Shown here piece after piece: positions 36,171-45,410 of a DNA stretch of 63,717 nt. The stretch comes from CAYSNP01 sp964432485 (GTDB lineage: Bacteria > Bacillota > Clostridia > Christensenellales > DTU072). Under the pieces are notes generated by a model, which did no database searches, was not told the origin of the DNA, and saw only the letters and a list, made by a program, of their open reading frames with translations. The DNA lies in contig CAYSNP010000005.1 of NCBI GenBank assembly GCA_964432485.1, positions 1 to 63,717 on the forward strand, given 5' to 3'. The translations under genes and the position numbers were made by a program. How positions within the stretch are numbered: the stretch's first letter is position 1; the number at the start of each line of letters is the position of its first letter.

Positions 36171-37110
36171 TTAATTCACCGTCCTCATACTCAATAAACG
36201 GGTCTTTTATAAGAGCGCAATGCGCTTCTGCATCTGATACGCCTGCAAATAAGGTAGCAGTTCCGTCCCCATTTCTGTTTATACCGCCTAAAAATACTAC
36301 ATCCATTAAATCCCTTCTCTTATACTCTCCTTTGCTAAAGTCTCCTCTTTCTGCAACAATCTTAAGGTTGGTGCTTTTTCTGTTTTCAGGATTAAAACAA
36401 AATACCATACCATAGTAGTGCCTTATATCCCCCTTAGACATAGTTGCAATATGCCCTACAATGCCCAAAAGATTGTTTTTTAACAAATGCACCTGATTGA
36501 CTCCGCCCCAACACTCCTTATCAAAATGTCCGCTCAAAATTGCAGCATTTTGCATAACAGCTGTGCTAATCTCCTCAATGGACGCGATAGCTGTATACCC
36601 AATTCGCCCTTTTTTTGCTTGTCCGCCTTGCGGACGGGTAAATATATGAATCTTATCAGCCTGATACAATCTTACATCTTTCATTTTCTCCGGGGCAAAA
36701 ACAAGACACTCCAGCTTATCAAGGCTTCTCCCTTTATAAAAAGCGGTGCGCCAGGAATATATGCTATCATTTTTAGTAAATATCTGCGTCCCTCCTACAA
36801 CCAGCTCGTTGTCAATACTGCAAACACAAGGGTCTTGCATAAACGCAAGTTTTGTATCAATTGCTTGATAAGTTGTCCGGTCAATCTTTTCAAAGAACCT
36901 TATGCAAGATAGCTCAGACTCCCTTTTTTCTACCCTGCCTGCCAAATAGGTTTTGCCCTCAAGCTCAAAGGATTGGCAAATATTGTATACATCAAATCCG
37001 TCTACTCCAATAAAATTCAGCTTGTAAGCAGAAAGGACACAATTGTTTGCCCTGTGTTCTTGAACAAGCTCGGCTATACTTATTGGCGCATTAGCATATT
37101 TTATATCCAT
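36163..37110 (-). CDS. DUF1861-like beta-propeller protein
   Basis: 315 aa, no signal peptide, so cytosolic. The composition and the repeated strands (LAGRVEKRES, MQDPCVCSI, WGGVNQVHLL, LGGINRNGDG) fit the DUF1861 family, a predicted five-bladed propeller related in shape to GH130/GH43. QDP and WGGVNQV would be on the active face. Its place between the permease gene and the lipoprotein genes suggests a role in mannoside handling inside the cell. Family assignment is from memory of the pattern; activity unknown. Confidence 0.6.
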   Translation of the reverse strand: MDIKYANAPISIAELVQEHRANNCVLSAYKLNFIGVDGFDVYNICQSFELEGKTYLAGRVEKRESELSCIRFFEKIDRTTYQAIDTKLAFMQDPCVCSIDNELVVGGTQIFTKNDSIYSWRTAFYKGRSLDKLECLVFAPEKMKDVRLYQADKIHIFTRPQGGQAKKGRIGYTAIASIEEISTAVMQNAAILSGHFDKECWGGVNQVHLLKNNLLGIVGHIATMSKGDIRHYYGMVFCFNPENRKSTNLKIVAERGDFSKGEYKRRDLMDVVFLGGINRNGDGTATLFAGVSDAEAHCALIKDPFIEYEDGELNE

Positions 37111-38000
37111 TATCCTTTTATCCCCACTCCGGACACGCTTTCCATAAACTGTTTTTGCATAAAACTAAATATCAGCACTACGGGCATCATTGCTATTAGG
37201 CTGGCTACTGATACATAGTTCCAAGGCACTAAATATGAGCTGGACCCGCTTTTATACAAATTCTCAAAAATTGATATGCTGTTTACTATAAGCCAATCGC
37301 TTTGTTTGGTAATATATAAGGCAGGTCCGTATAAATCATTATAAGTACCTATAAAGTACAGCAATATTACTGTAATAAACACCGGTTTATTTAATGGTAC
37401 AACTATCTTAAAGAATATTTGCAGCTCGCTGTACCCGTCTATCCGGGCAGCATCAATCAGCCCTTTGGGAACGCTTAAAAAAAACTGCCTAAACATAAAT
37501 ATTATAAAGACATCAGTAGCAAAAAAGGCGGCAATCCATAGCGGTATATATGCTACTTCCTTTAGGCCTGTGTTTACCATAAACTCATAAATGGGTATGC
37601 CTAATATTTCGCCCGGAATCATCATTGTGCTAAGGAGTAAGAAAAAGATTGCATTTTTGAAAGGAAAATCATACATTGCAAACCCATATGCTGCCAGTGA
37701 GCATGTTAAGCAAGTGCCTATTGTTTTTAAGGCAAAAACTAGCATGGTATTGAGAAACATCCTGCTTATATTGTAGTCGGGGTGCTGAATTACAAACTTT
37801 ATATTTTCAAACAATGCAAATGACTTTGGAAACATAGTAGCTTGAGTAGAGGCCTCTACTAGGTCCTTGCAAGCTGTAATAAGGAGGTAGTACAGAGGCA
37901 AAAGAGCAACAATGGAAAAGAATATAAGCAAAAAGTATACAAGGTGCTTGTTTTTCTTTGCTCTTTTCTTATTTAATTTTATTATATTCTCTTTTGCCAT
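37110..38000 (-). CDS. Sugar ABC transporter permease (MalG type)
   Basis: 296 aa with six predicted helices. The cytoplasmic EAA loop reads AARIDGYSELQIFFKIVVP, where it docks with the ATPase. The basic N-terminus and the C-terminal SGVGIKG match MalG-type permeases. It overlaps the next gene by one base (TAATG-like) and pairs with the MalF-type permease just before it. Confidence 0.92.
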   Translation of the reverse strand: MAKENIIKLNKKRAKKNKHLVYFLLIFFSIVALLPLYYLLITACKDLVEASTQATMFPKSFALFENIKFVIQHPDYNISRMFLNTMLVFALKTIGTCLTCSLAAYGFAMYDFPFKNAIFFLLLSTMMIPGEILGIPIYEFMVNTGLKEVAYIPLWIAAFFATDVFIIFMFRQFFLSVPKGLIDAARIDGYSELQIFFKIVVPLNKPVFITVILLYFIGTYNDLYGPALYITKQSDWLIVNSISIFENLYKSGSSSYLVPWNYVSVASLIAMMPVVLIFSFMQKQFMESVSGVGIKG

Positions 38001-38014
38001 TTCCTTTTATCCTT

Positions 38015-38938
38015 TTAGGTTATATCCTTTTGCACATAAAACTTTGAAGCCAAAAAGTTGAATCCCGTTAGCGCTAATATAATAAGGAAGAACAGCCACG
38101 CCATTGCTGCCGCATAGCCCAATCTAAAGGGCATATTATATGCAGTCATAAACATATAAATAGGGAATAACAATGTGGAGTTAGACGGCCAGCCTTGTCC
38201 GTTGCCCATTACAAATGCCAGCGAAAATGCCCGTAGGCCGTCAATTGTAATTAAAATTACATTAAAGAAAAGCATTGGTGAAATTAAAGGCAAGGTAATC
38301 TTAAAGAACTGTCTGACTTTGGATGCGCCCTCAATTTGCGCTACTTCGTAATAGTGCTTGGGTATGCCTTGCAGCGCTGCAAGAAAGACCAGCATCTTTA
38401 CTCCAAATCCAAAAGAACTAATAATTATCATAGTAAGAAGGGCAGAGCTTGGAGATATATACCATAGGGGCATATTTGTTACACCCAGCAGAGCAAGGAT
38501 TTGATTTATCATTCCTGTAAGGGGATTAAAGAGATTCTTATACACAGCTCCAACTGCAAAAGCAGGAATGATAAAGGGTAAAAAGAATATTGTCCTAAAT
38601 GCCCCAATCCCTTTTACTTTTTGATTTAATAACATTGCAAGCGCTAATGAAGTAATAAGCACCATTACACCGCTGCATATAGCAAATATCAGCGATAACT
38701 TTATGGATTTATAAAAAAGGTCATCTTTTGTTAAAGCATATAAGTAATTGTCCCAGCCTACAAAGTGATGCTCCGGGTCAAAGATAGTGGTATCTGTAAA
38801 ACTAAGTATCAATGTCCTAATTATTGGGTACAGGTAAAAGAGCACAAATCCAACCAAAGCTACTCCCCCAAATAACAGGAAGTACTTGTACTGTCTTTTG
38901 TAATTCCTTTTAAACTCCTTAAACCCTGATAACTTCAT
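38015..38938 (-). CDS. Sugar ABC transporter permease (MalF type)
   Basis: 307 aa with six predicted helices and the EAA loop AQIEGASKVRQFFKITLP. It lies between the solute-binding protein and the MalG-type permease, as in other CUT1 importers. AAAGGA precedes the ATG. Confidence 0.92.
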   Translation of the reverse strand: MKLSGFKEFKRNYKRQYKYFLLFGGVALVGFVLFYLYPIIRTLILSFTDTTIFDPEHHFVGWDNYLYALTKDDLFYKSIKLSLIFAICSGVMVLITSLALAMLLNQKVKGIGAFRTIFFLPFIIPAFAVGAVYKNLFNPLTGMINQILALLGVTNMPLWYISPSSALLTMIIISSFGFGVKMLVFLAALQGIPKHYYEVAQIEGASKVRQFFKITLPLISPMLFFNVILITIDGLRAFSLAFVMGNGQGWPSNSTLLFPIYMFMTAYNMPFRLGYAAAMAWLFFLIILALTGFNFLASKFYVQKDIT

Positions 38939-38956
38939 TATTGCATCCTTTATTTT

Positions 38957-40282
38957 TTATCCGTATAAGTTCTGATAATAACTGTCTACATTTTCCTTTA
39001 TCCTGTTTAGCACTACCCGGACATCGTCTTCTGAGCCTCTGCCTTCATACATTAACTTATAGATTTCGGTCATAACTTTTTCTCGGCATATTTTTGAAAA
39101 GTCTTTTTCATTAGGCAATGTCCTAGCTCTTTCTATTGCATTGAAAACTACCCCAATATCTATACTCTTTTGCTCATTTTCGGGTAGGGCATTGATTATC
39201 TGTTCCATATTTTTCAGCACTCCAACCTTACCATACTTATACATTTGCTTAGCACCTTCTTCCCCTGCCCAAGTCTTTAGAAACTCAAATGCAACCTGTT
39301 TTTTCTTGCTTCTTGCGGATATGCCAAATGCATCAGCGGCTATTTCGCCCCCAACTGCGTTAGGCTTGCCTACCGGCGTGGGCAGCAACTGTATATCCCA
39401 ATCCAGCCCTATGGTGTTATAGCTGTTCCAATCCCCCATATGCCCGCCAAGTATCATTGCCACATTGCCATTCAAAAAGGAAAATGCCGAAGATGCTTCA
39501 ATGGCATCAGGCGCAAACTTTTCATGCTCATCCCCTAAAGATTTCTTTCTAAAAAACTCGGTTGCCGCAATTACTTGCTCGCTTGCCAGCGCACTAACTC
39601 TATTATTGGAATTGGGAAGGTAAAAAGTGCCGCCCATTTGATAGACATATACCAACCATTCGCCCCACCAATTGAGCTGTGTTTCGCAACCGAATTGTGT
39701 ATACACCCTTTTGTCGCCTTTAATGGTATATTCAGACAAAATAACCCCTGCCTTTACAAAATCGTCATAATCCCAATCAGGCTTAGGATATACGCTTTGC
39801 GAAGTGTCCAAATTAAATGCTTCTCTTAGCTCTTGCTCTTTTTCGTCAAATAATTTCTTATTATAATAAAGCAGAGAGGTATTAAGAGAAGTTGGCAAAG
39901 CATATATTTTTCCGTCAATTGTTAAGGCATCCATAATAGAGTCCAAATAAATATCTGTGCTCACTTGTTCATCCGCTTCTATATATGAGGTAAGGTCAAC
40001 AAGACTCCCTTTCATTGAACTGACAACAACGCTGCTGGTCTTAATGATATCGGGCTCATCTGCAGTACCTACTAACTTACTTATATCCTCTCCATATGTA
40101 GCGGCTACTTCAATGCCCGTCTTTTCAGTAAAGTAGCTAAAAAGCTCATCATATCTGCCTCTATCCTCTATATCTAAAGCAATCTTTAAAGTATTGCTAT
40201 CATTTTTATTACAGGCACTTAGCGCAGCCATAATAAGAAATATGCCGATAATTACCAATGCAATGCTAAAGATTTTCTTCAT
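38957..40282 (-). CDS. Sugar ABC transporter solute-binding lipoprotein
   Basis: 441 aa; the signal ends in LSAC. The family 1 extracellular binding-protein pattern is clear: LVDLTSYIEAD, DGKIYALPTSLNTSLLYYNK, AMILGGHMGDW, PVGKPNAVGGEI. It would deliver oligosaccharides (probably mannosides, from context) to the permeases. I use the ATG at 40282, preceded by GGAGG; it overlaps the stop of the GH130 gene by one base, so the longer frame is not needed. Confidence 0.92.
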   Translation of the reverse strand: MKKIFSIALVIIGIFLIMAALSACNKNDSNTLKIALDIEDRGRYDELFSYFTEKTGIEVAATYGEDISKLVGTADEPDIIKTSSVVVSSMKGSLVDLTSYIEADEQVSTDIYLDSIMDALTIDGKIYALPTSLNTSLLYYNKKLFDEKEQELREAFNLDTSQSVYPKPDWDYDDFVKAGVILSEYTIKGDKRVYTQFGCETQLNWWGEWLVYVYQMGGTFYLPNSNNRVSALASEQVIAATEFFRKKSLGDEHEKFAPDAIEASSAFSFLNGNVAMILGGHMGDWNSYNTIGLDWDIQLLPTPVGKPNAVGGEIAADAFGISARSKKKQVAFEFLKTWAGEEGAKQMYKYGKVGVLKNMEQIINALPENEQKSIDIGVVFNAIERARTLPNEKDFSKICREKVMTEIYKLMYEGRGSEDDVRVVLNRIKENVDSYYQNLYG

Positions 40283-41310
40283 TATACTTCCTCCAAATTC
40301 TCCCACAGCTGCTTCCAGCTAAGTTGAGCATAAGCTATGCTGTCGTCGCAAACTCCATAATAAATATTTAAGAAGTCCTTATCAGCTATTAGGCCGCAAG
40401 TAAAGACCACATTTTTAAAGAAACCTTGCTTTTCATATGCTTCGGTAGGCTCTAGTAAAGGCCGCTTGCTTTTCATAATTATCTTATTAGGGTCATCTTT
40501 ATTAAGCACCATAGCAGTTAAATGATATCTGCTATCATGGTCAGCGCTATGATAAATCACCAGCCACCCTCTTTTGGTCAGCACTGGCACAGCACCTGCG
40601 CCAACCCTGCTGCTGTCAGTATAATTTACTCTTGCCTTTAGCATAATTTTATGATTGCCCCAATCAATAAGATTGCTACTTTCTGCTGTCCATATATCCA
40701 GCTTGCCGAATTGCGATATATTCGGTCTGTGCAGCGCAAAATACTTGCCATTTATCTTTTTCGGAAATATCACGCAATCCTTATTGTCAGAATGAAATAT
40801 ATTGCCCAGTCTTTCAAACTTGATAAAGTCATTAGTTTTGATAAGAGCCACATTCATTCCGCAACTGCTGACTGCTGTATATGTAATATAGTAAGTACTG
40901 TCAATCTTAGTAATTCGTGGGTCCTCAATGCCATACTCCTCATAAATATTGTTAGGCATAATATACTCATTGTTAAAAGTAAAATTGATACCGTCCGCAC
41001 TTCTTAATATCCTAAAATGAGACATAGAAGTTAGATAATTCTTTTTATGATTCCTTATTACCCTTACATCCGTATAGTCATACTCTTTGCTTTTAGGCAC
41101 CTCAATTACCATTAGCCCTTTATTTTCTTTATAGGAAGGCACTAAGTAATGCGTATTTTCTTTTTTTTGTTTTACTTTTTCGGCCACTCTTGCAATCATA
41201 ATCAGTTCATCCCCGTATTTTATTACCGACGGATTGAATATCCCTATAACCTCCAGGTCTTTGCAAGAAGGCTTTATATCCTTGTAATCAATAAGCAGTC
41301 TTTTATTCAT
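40282..41310 (-). CDS. GH130 beta-mannoside phosphorylase
   Basis: 342 aa, cytosolic. GH130 hallmarks are present: FNPSVIK near the start, YGIEDPRITKI (EDPR), ALHRPNISQFG, and GAGAVPVLTKRGWLVIYHSAD. Members phosphorolyse beta-1,4-mannosyl bonds to mannose-1-phosphate. The gene is tied by a one-base overlap to the solute-binding protein, and a phosphohexomutase that could accept Man-1-P is encoded at 46415-48064. The exact oligosaccharide cannot be read from sequence. Confidence 0.88.
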   Translation of the reverse strand: MNKRLLIDYKDIKPSCKDLEVIGIFNPSVIKYGDELIMIARVAEKVKQKKENTHYLVPSYKENKGLMVIEVPKSKEYDYTDVRVIRNHKKNYLTSMSHFRILRSADGINFTFNNEYIMPNNIYEEYGIEDPRITKIDSTYYITYTAVSSCGMNVALIKTNDFIKFERLGNIFHSDNKDCVIFPKKINGKYFALHRPNISQFGKLDIWTAESSNLIDWGNHKIMLKARVNYTDSSRVGAGAVPVLTKRGWLVIYHSADHDSRYHLTAMVLNKDDPNKIIMKSKRPLLEPTEAYEKQGFFKNVVFTCGLIADKDFLNIYYGVCDDSIAYAQLSWKQLWENLEEV

Positions 41311-41320
41311 AGCTTTCCCT

Positions 41321-43228
41321 TTAGTCTTTTATATATATTTTTAATGAGTTAATTTTTAGTTGCGCATCAGCAAATTGAGCCCCAATATCGCTTCCGTTAA
41401 CTACAAGATATATGCGGAAATTATCGTATGCGGGCTTGAAAGTTACTATATGTGTCCCCGAAACATTGCCCGACTCAATTTTAATAGGATTGCTGCTTAT
41501 AACTGTAGTTTTATCCTCATCATAATAAAGGGCTTTAATTTCCCACATTGTCTTTACATAATCATTCATTTGATTCAAAGAGTCTATATCAACAATTATT
41601 TCGCAGTCCTTATTTTTGTCTGCAGTCAGTACATTGCTTACAATGCCGCCAAAGCAATATTTTGCTTCTGGATATTTGTTTTGCTTCATTACCAGCGCAT
41701 TATTTTCCAGATAAATGCTGGCAGGACTTAATGCATGTATTACAGGGTCTTCGCTTTGTTTAGTTCTATCAGGAATTGTCCATAGGGCAGTATCGGTAAA
41801 GTCATTGCTGTTGTAGTAAGCTACTAGGGTAGTTGCCAAGCAGGTGATTTCATACTTTTTAATATCCCCGTTTTCCCATACTATAATGGCGCATTCCTTA
41901 TATAAGGGGATTCTTTCCCATTGTGTAGTATACAAAGCATATGCAGCTTGTAAAAAGAGGGGGCTGCTGCCCTGCTCTTTATAGAGCTTGCCATTGATAC
42001 TTCTGTATATTGTTGCAGAGCCGCTGCCCGCTAAAGTAAATGGTGCATAAGCTGTATTATCAGCTCTCCCTGCCTCTGCCTCATTGATATGGCTACTGTT
42101 GGTACTGTCAAAATAATTTTCTATTGTAAGTTTATTTGCATTTATCCTTATATCTAATGCTTGTGTTTTACTCATAGAAATCGTTTGCCTCATTGCTTGC
42201 TCCTGCGCCCACGAGGTGTTATATAAATCATTAAAGATAGCTATATCGGCAGAGCTTCCTTGATAACTTAAAGAGTTCAGCTTGTCTAAAAGAGCGGCTT
42301 TGTTTTCGAATCCGCTTAAAACATTTACTAAAACAGACTTACTTTTGCTTCTGTCAAGTGCTGAAGTGGCAATTATATAAGTAGTGCCAACTCCAACAAA
42401 GCTAACTTTGCCCGTTTGGTCTATTGAAGCAATGCGCTCATCCATACTAGACCATTTAACACTTTTATCCAGTACAGAACTTGGCAATATTTCAGCAGAA
42501 AGAGTTAAGCTGCTTGCACCTTTTAAAAACTCCAACTTGCCTTCGCTAATACTTTCCGATAAAATATTTACCTTAGTGACTGCAGGTTGATTGTTAAATA
42601 TAGATACGCTTTTAAGGACCAGCTCCGCAGTTTGCTTTTCTCCGTCAGGACCTTTTGCCAAGATATGAAAAGCACAATTCTTTTTTTGTCCGTCATACTT
42701 CCAGCCCGTGGCATATCCGGGGTCGGGTTGAGTGTTTCGTGCTCTATATATATCCGAAAGCATAGAATCAACTACATTTACACTTATAAGCCCTGTTTCG
42801 CCTGTATCGGACAGCACATAGTAATATTCAATTTCATTTTCTACTGATAACTTTACTATATAACTAGAATAACAGCTTACCACTTCCATTTGAAAAATTA
42901 TTGCCTTTGAAAAGTCCAAAGTAAGACTGGGCAGTTGTATCCCTCCATAGTTGTCAAGGCTGGCATCGGTATTCCATATAGCAACTGTATTGCTTTCTTC
43001 ATTGTAGTTGGCAGTACCGGACGGCGTTCCGCTACCAAAGCTCTTAATATCGCTGGCTGTATACTTTACACTTTCACCGTCCCAACCTATGGTATGAGTG
43101 CCATTGTTATTGCCTGACCCATTGCCATTGTTGTCATCGTCATTACCATTTCCGTTACAAGCGGCTAAAACACTTATAAGCAAAGCTAACACAAGCACTA
43201 AAACAACTAAATTGATTTTCTTTTTCAT
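41321..43228 (-). CDS. BIG2-containing surface lipoprotein of unknown function
   Basis: 635 aa; lipobox LAAC, followed by a low-complexity Asn/Gly/Asp linker. The N-terminal ~170 residues resemble a carbohydrate-binding beta-sandwich. A BIG2-type Ig-like domain lies at ~215-305 (DKSVKWSSMDERIASID, GKVSFVGVGTTYIIA). The C-terminal ~300 residues form two beta-rich parts I do not recognise. It lies four bases after the first gene of the locus, with which it is surely co-transcribed. Confidence 0.65.
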   Translation of the reverse strand: MKKKINLVVLVLVLALLISVLAACNGNGNDDDNNGNGSGNNNGTHTIGWDGESVKYTASDIKSFGSGTPSGTANYNEESNTVAIWNTDASLDNYGGIQLPSLTLDFSKAIIFQMEVVSCYSSYIVKLSVENEIEYYYVLSDTGETGLISVNVVDSMLSDIYRARNTQPDPGYATGWKYDGQKKNCAFHILAKGPDGEKQTAELVLKSVSIFNNQPAVTKVNILSESISEGKLEFLKGASSLTLSAEILPSSVLDKSVKWSSMDERIASIDQTGKVSFVGVGTTYIIATSALDRSKSKSVLVNVLSGFENKAALLDKLNSLSYQGSSADIAIFNDLYNTSWAQEQAMRQTISMSKTQALDIRINANKLTIENYFDSTNSSHINEAEAGRADNTAYAPFTLAGSGSATIYRSINGKLYKEQGSSPLFLQAAYALYTTQWERIPLYKECAIIVWENGDIKKYEITCLATTLVAYYNSNDFTDTALWTIPDRTKQSEDPVIHALSPASIYLENNALVMKQNKYPEAKYCFGGIVSNVLTADKNKDCEIIVDIDSLNQMNDYVKTMWEIKALYYDEDKTTVISSNPIKIESGNVSGTHIVTFKPAYDNFRIYLVVNGSDIGAQFADAQLKINSLKIYIKD

Positions 43229-43232
43229 TATA

Positions 43233-45242
43233 TTACCTCGCTACAACTCTTTTACTGCAATAATCAACAAGCCCATTTTCAGTTTTTATTACAATCTTCA
43301 TTGTGTAATCTGTATCCGGCAGCATAGCCTTATCGTAACTATACTGCTCTAAAGGCTCTCCGTTGTAAACCTCTATTTCATTAAACAATATCTTCATATT
43401 AATTGCTTTGTCGTTTTTGGGCGCAGCAATTTCCAGCTTTATTACGCTTTCTGAAGTCAATTCCGCCCTGGAGCCCAAATTGCATATATTAACTGCAACC
43501 TGATACTCTGCTATATCGATATTGTTGACCGTTATCTTATTGTTTTCTTTGGTATAAACGCTATTTGCAGGCAGCACAACAATAACTCGGGAAGATTGGG
43601 CAGGTATGGATATATTGCAAGTGCCGCTTACATTTTTGGCAATAACTCTTTTTGTTACAGAATCAAATAAATCATAATGGCTATTGCCCCCGTTAAACTT
43701 AATTACCTTATCCTTGTCATAAGGGTTGTAATATAAGTAGTTTTGATAATCATTTACTCCAAAGCTATCGGTATTGTTTAGGTCAATTTGCAAGATGCCT
43801 TTGATATCTGTCAAGGCAACTATACCGCCTAGAGCACCTGCAAATGCCGCACTGTACAAGCTAAGGTCGCAAGGTTGCAAAAACTTTGCGGTAGCATCCC
43901 CCATAGCCAAGCCATTGACACCATTGTAATTGTTCCTAAAGCCCTCGTAACAAATTGCGCCTTCTTTATCAAAAGCTAAATAGTTGCTCATAGTTTGATG
44001 ATTCAAGGAAATGTTATGGGGAAAAAACACTTTAGCATTGTTTACTAAGTTCAAAAGATACTTCCCTATTGCAGTTGCATATCTGGTATCGTATTTAACA
44101 AGGGGCGCAAGCACGCTTGCCAAGTGAAAGGAATTCATAGAAAATGCGTAATCCCCCGCTTGCCCTACCAAGCCGTCCACCGCATAATTGCCAAAATCCC
44201 CTTGCATTACTGCCCATCCGGGGCGAAAAGCGGAATCGCCTTCGAATACAAAATCCAAAAACTTGCCCACATCGTAGCTAGTACCGTATTTTTTGTTTAA
44301 TACTGCGGCTACAAAAGGAGCATAATCGGTTAACGCCTCGTAATTTGGATTCTTTTGATAATCTTGCAGATAATCCAGCACCTTTTTTGCGCCGATAAGA
44401 TATTTTTCCTCTTTGGTGATTTCATAAGCTGAATAAAACAAAAAGGCAAGTCCGCCATTAGGCGGCTCAATATGGTCGCCTACCATAGTAGGAGATTCAA
44501 GCACTACATTGTAACCTACAAATTCGTAATTGGCTTTGCCTTCTTTGATAAAATTAGGTATAGCTTGCAGCCATTGGTCTGCTCCATTAAGCACCATTTG
44601 CTTCATATAAGGTATGCTTTGATACTTATCATAAAGGCGGGCAAAAATAATTTGAGGAAAGATATCATACCAAAAACTTTGCCCTTGTGCTCCGGCATTA
44701 TGCACCAGCTTGCAACCGGTGTCGTAACTGCTTAGTGCCATTTCTATAAAGTTGTAAGTTTCGTCCTCAAATACCTGATTGGATTTATCTATGCCGGCAT
44801 AGGTGCTGCCCAAAAGCATAGACAAGTAAGTTAAGTCCTCTCTCCCTGAGCTTTGTACCCTATTGTCTCCCACATAAGCAGGCAGGCCGAAAGTACGCTT
44901 TAGATAACCTGTTGTCAACGGGTCATATCCGTCAGGTTGCCTTTCTTGATCAATCCAAAAACCTAAAGGACTCCAACTGCTTTGGTCATAGGGATTGTAG
45001 GCAGGAGTTTTGGCTTGCTGCTCAAAGGCAAAGTTAAAAACAGTAGAATCTAGAGATAAAGCCTTTTCTTTATAGTTAAAATAAGAATAATTTTTAGGTA
45101 AATCTGGAAAGCTATTAACTTTATTTATCTGCTTTTGCACACTATAATCGGGCTCTAGCTGCGCATCAGGTATTTGATTGCAAGAGCACATTATAATTGT
45201 GGATATTATTATGATTGTTAAAAAAAGAAAACGCTTCTTCAT
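43233..45242 (-). CDS. Lipoprotein with a probable alpha/alpha-barrel glycosidase-like domain
   Basis: 669 aa; the signal ends in IMCSC. The region ~90-480 is helical, with aromatic and acidic clusters such as GYNVVLESPTMVGDHIEPP, FLFYSAYEITKEEKYLIGA and a DYAFSMNSFHLASVL helix, as in (alpha/alpha)6-barrel glycosidases and lyases. The last ~190 residues are beta-rich. I cannot place it in a numbered CAZy family. It is the first gene of the 13-gene mannoside locus, directly under the LacI-type control region, which suggests an important enzymatic role. AGGAGG precedes the ATG. Confidence 0.55.
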   Translation of the reverse strand: MKKRFLFLTIIIISTIIMCSCNQIPDAQLEPDYSVQKQINKVNSFPDLPKNYSYFNYKEKALSLDSTVFNFAFEQQAKTPAYNPYDQSSWSPLGFWIDQERQPDGYDPLTTGYLKRTFGLPAYVGDNRVQSSGREDLTYLSMLLGSTYAGIDKSNQVFEDETYNFIEMALSSYDTGCKLVHNAGAQGQSFWYDIFPQIIFARLYDKYQSIPYMKQMVLNGADQWLQAIPNFIKEGKANYEFVGYNVVLESPTMVGDHIEPPNGGLAFLFYSAYEITKEEKYLIGAKKVLDYLQDYQKNPNYEALTDYAPFVAAVLNKKYGTSYDVGKFLDFVFEGDSAFRPGWAVMQGDFGNYAVDGLVGQAGDYAFSMNSFHLASVLAPLVKYDTRYATAIGKYLLNLVNNAKVFFPHNISLNHQTMSNYLAFDKEGAICYEGFRNNYNGVNGLAMGDATAKFLQPCDLSLYSAAFAGALGGIVALTDIKGILQIDLNNTDSFGVNDYQNYLYYNPYDKDKVIKFNGGNSHYDLFDSVTKRVIAKNVSGTCNISIPAQSSRVIVVLPANSVYTKENNKITVNNIDIAEYQVAVNICNLGSRAELTSESVIKLEIAAPKNDKAINMKILFNEIEVYNGEPLEQYSYDKAMLPDTDYTMKIVIKTENGLVDYCSKRVVAR

Positions 45243-45286
45243 AATGCCTCCTATTAAATCTTAGCACATCATTATTTTATTTTCAA

Positions 45287-45336
45287 TACCTAAAAGGTAA
45301 CATTTATTGTCAAAATAGATTAATAAAAATTAATCT
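45287..45336. promoter_or_regulatory. Control region of the mannoside locus: two inverted repeats around a -35
   Basis: TACCT-AAA-AGGTA (45287-45299) lies between a minus-strand -35 (TTGACA, 45313-45308) and the poorly defined -10 of the locus. A perfect 8-bp inverted repeat AGATTAAT-AAAA-ATTAATCT (45317-45336) lies just upstream of that -35. Either may be the operator of the divergent LacI-type regulator; neither resembles the usual CG-centred LacI site closely. Confidence 0.5.
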
Positions 45337-45362
45337 TTAAGTTAAAATACTCTTTTTTTCTA

Positions 45363-45391
45363 TTGACTTATTAATTAACCTATTGTATCCT
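45363..45391 (+). promoter_or_regulatory. Promoter of the LacI-type regulator gene
   Basis: TTGACT (45363-45368), a 17-bp spacer and TATCCT (45386-45391), 19 bp before the GTG start. Confidence 0.6.
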
Positions 45392-45410
45392 AGCTATAAG
45401 GAGAAAAAAG

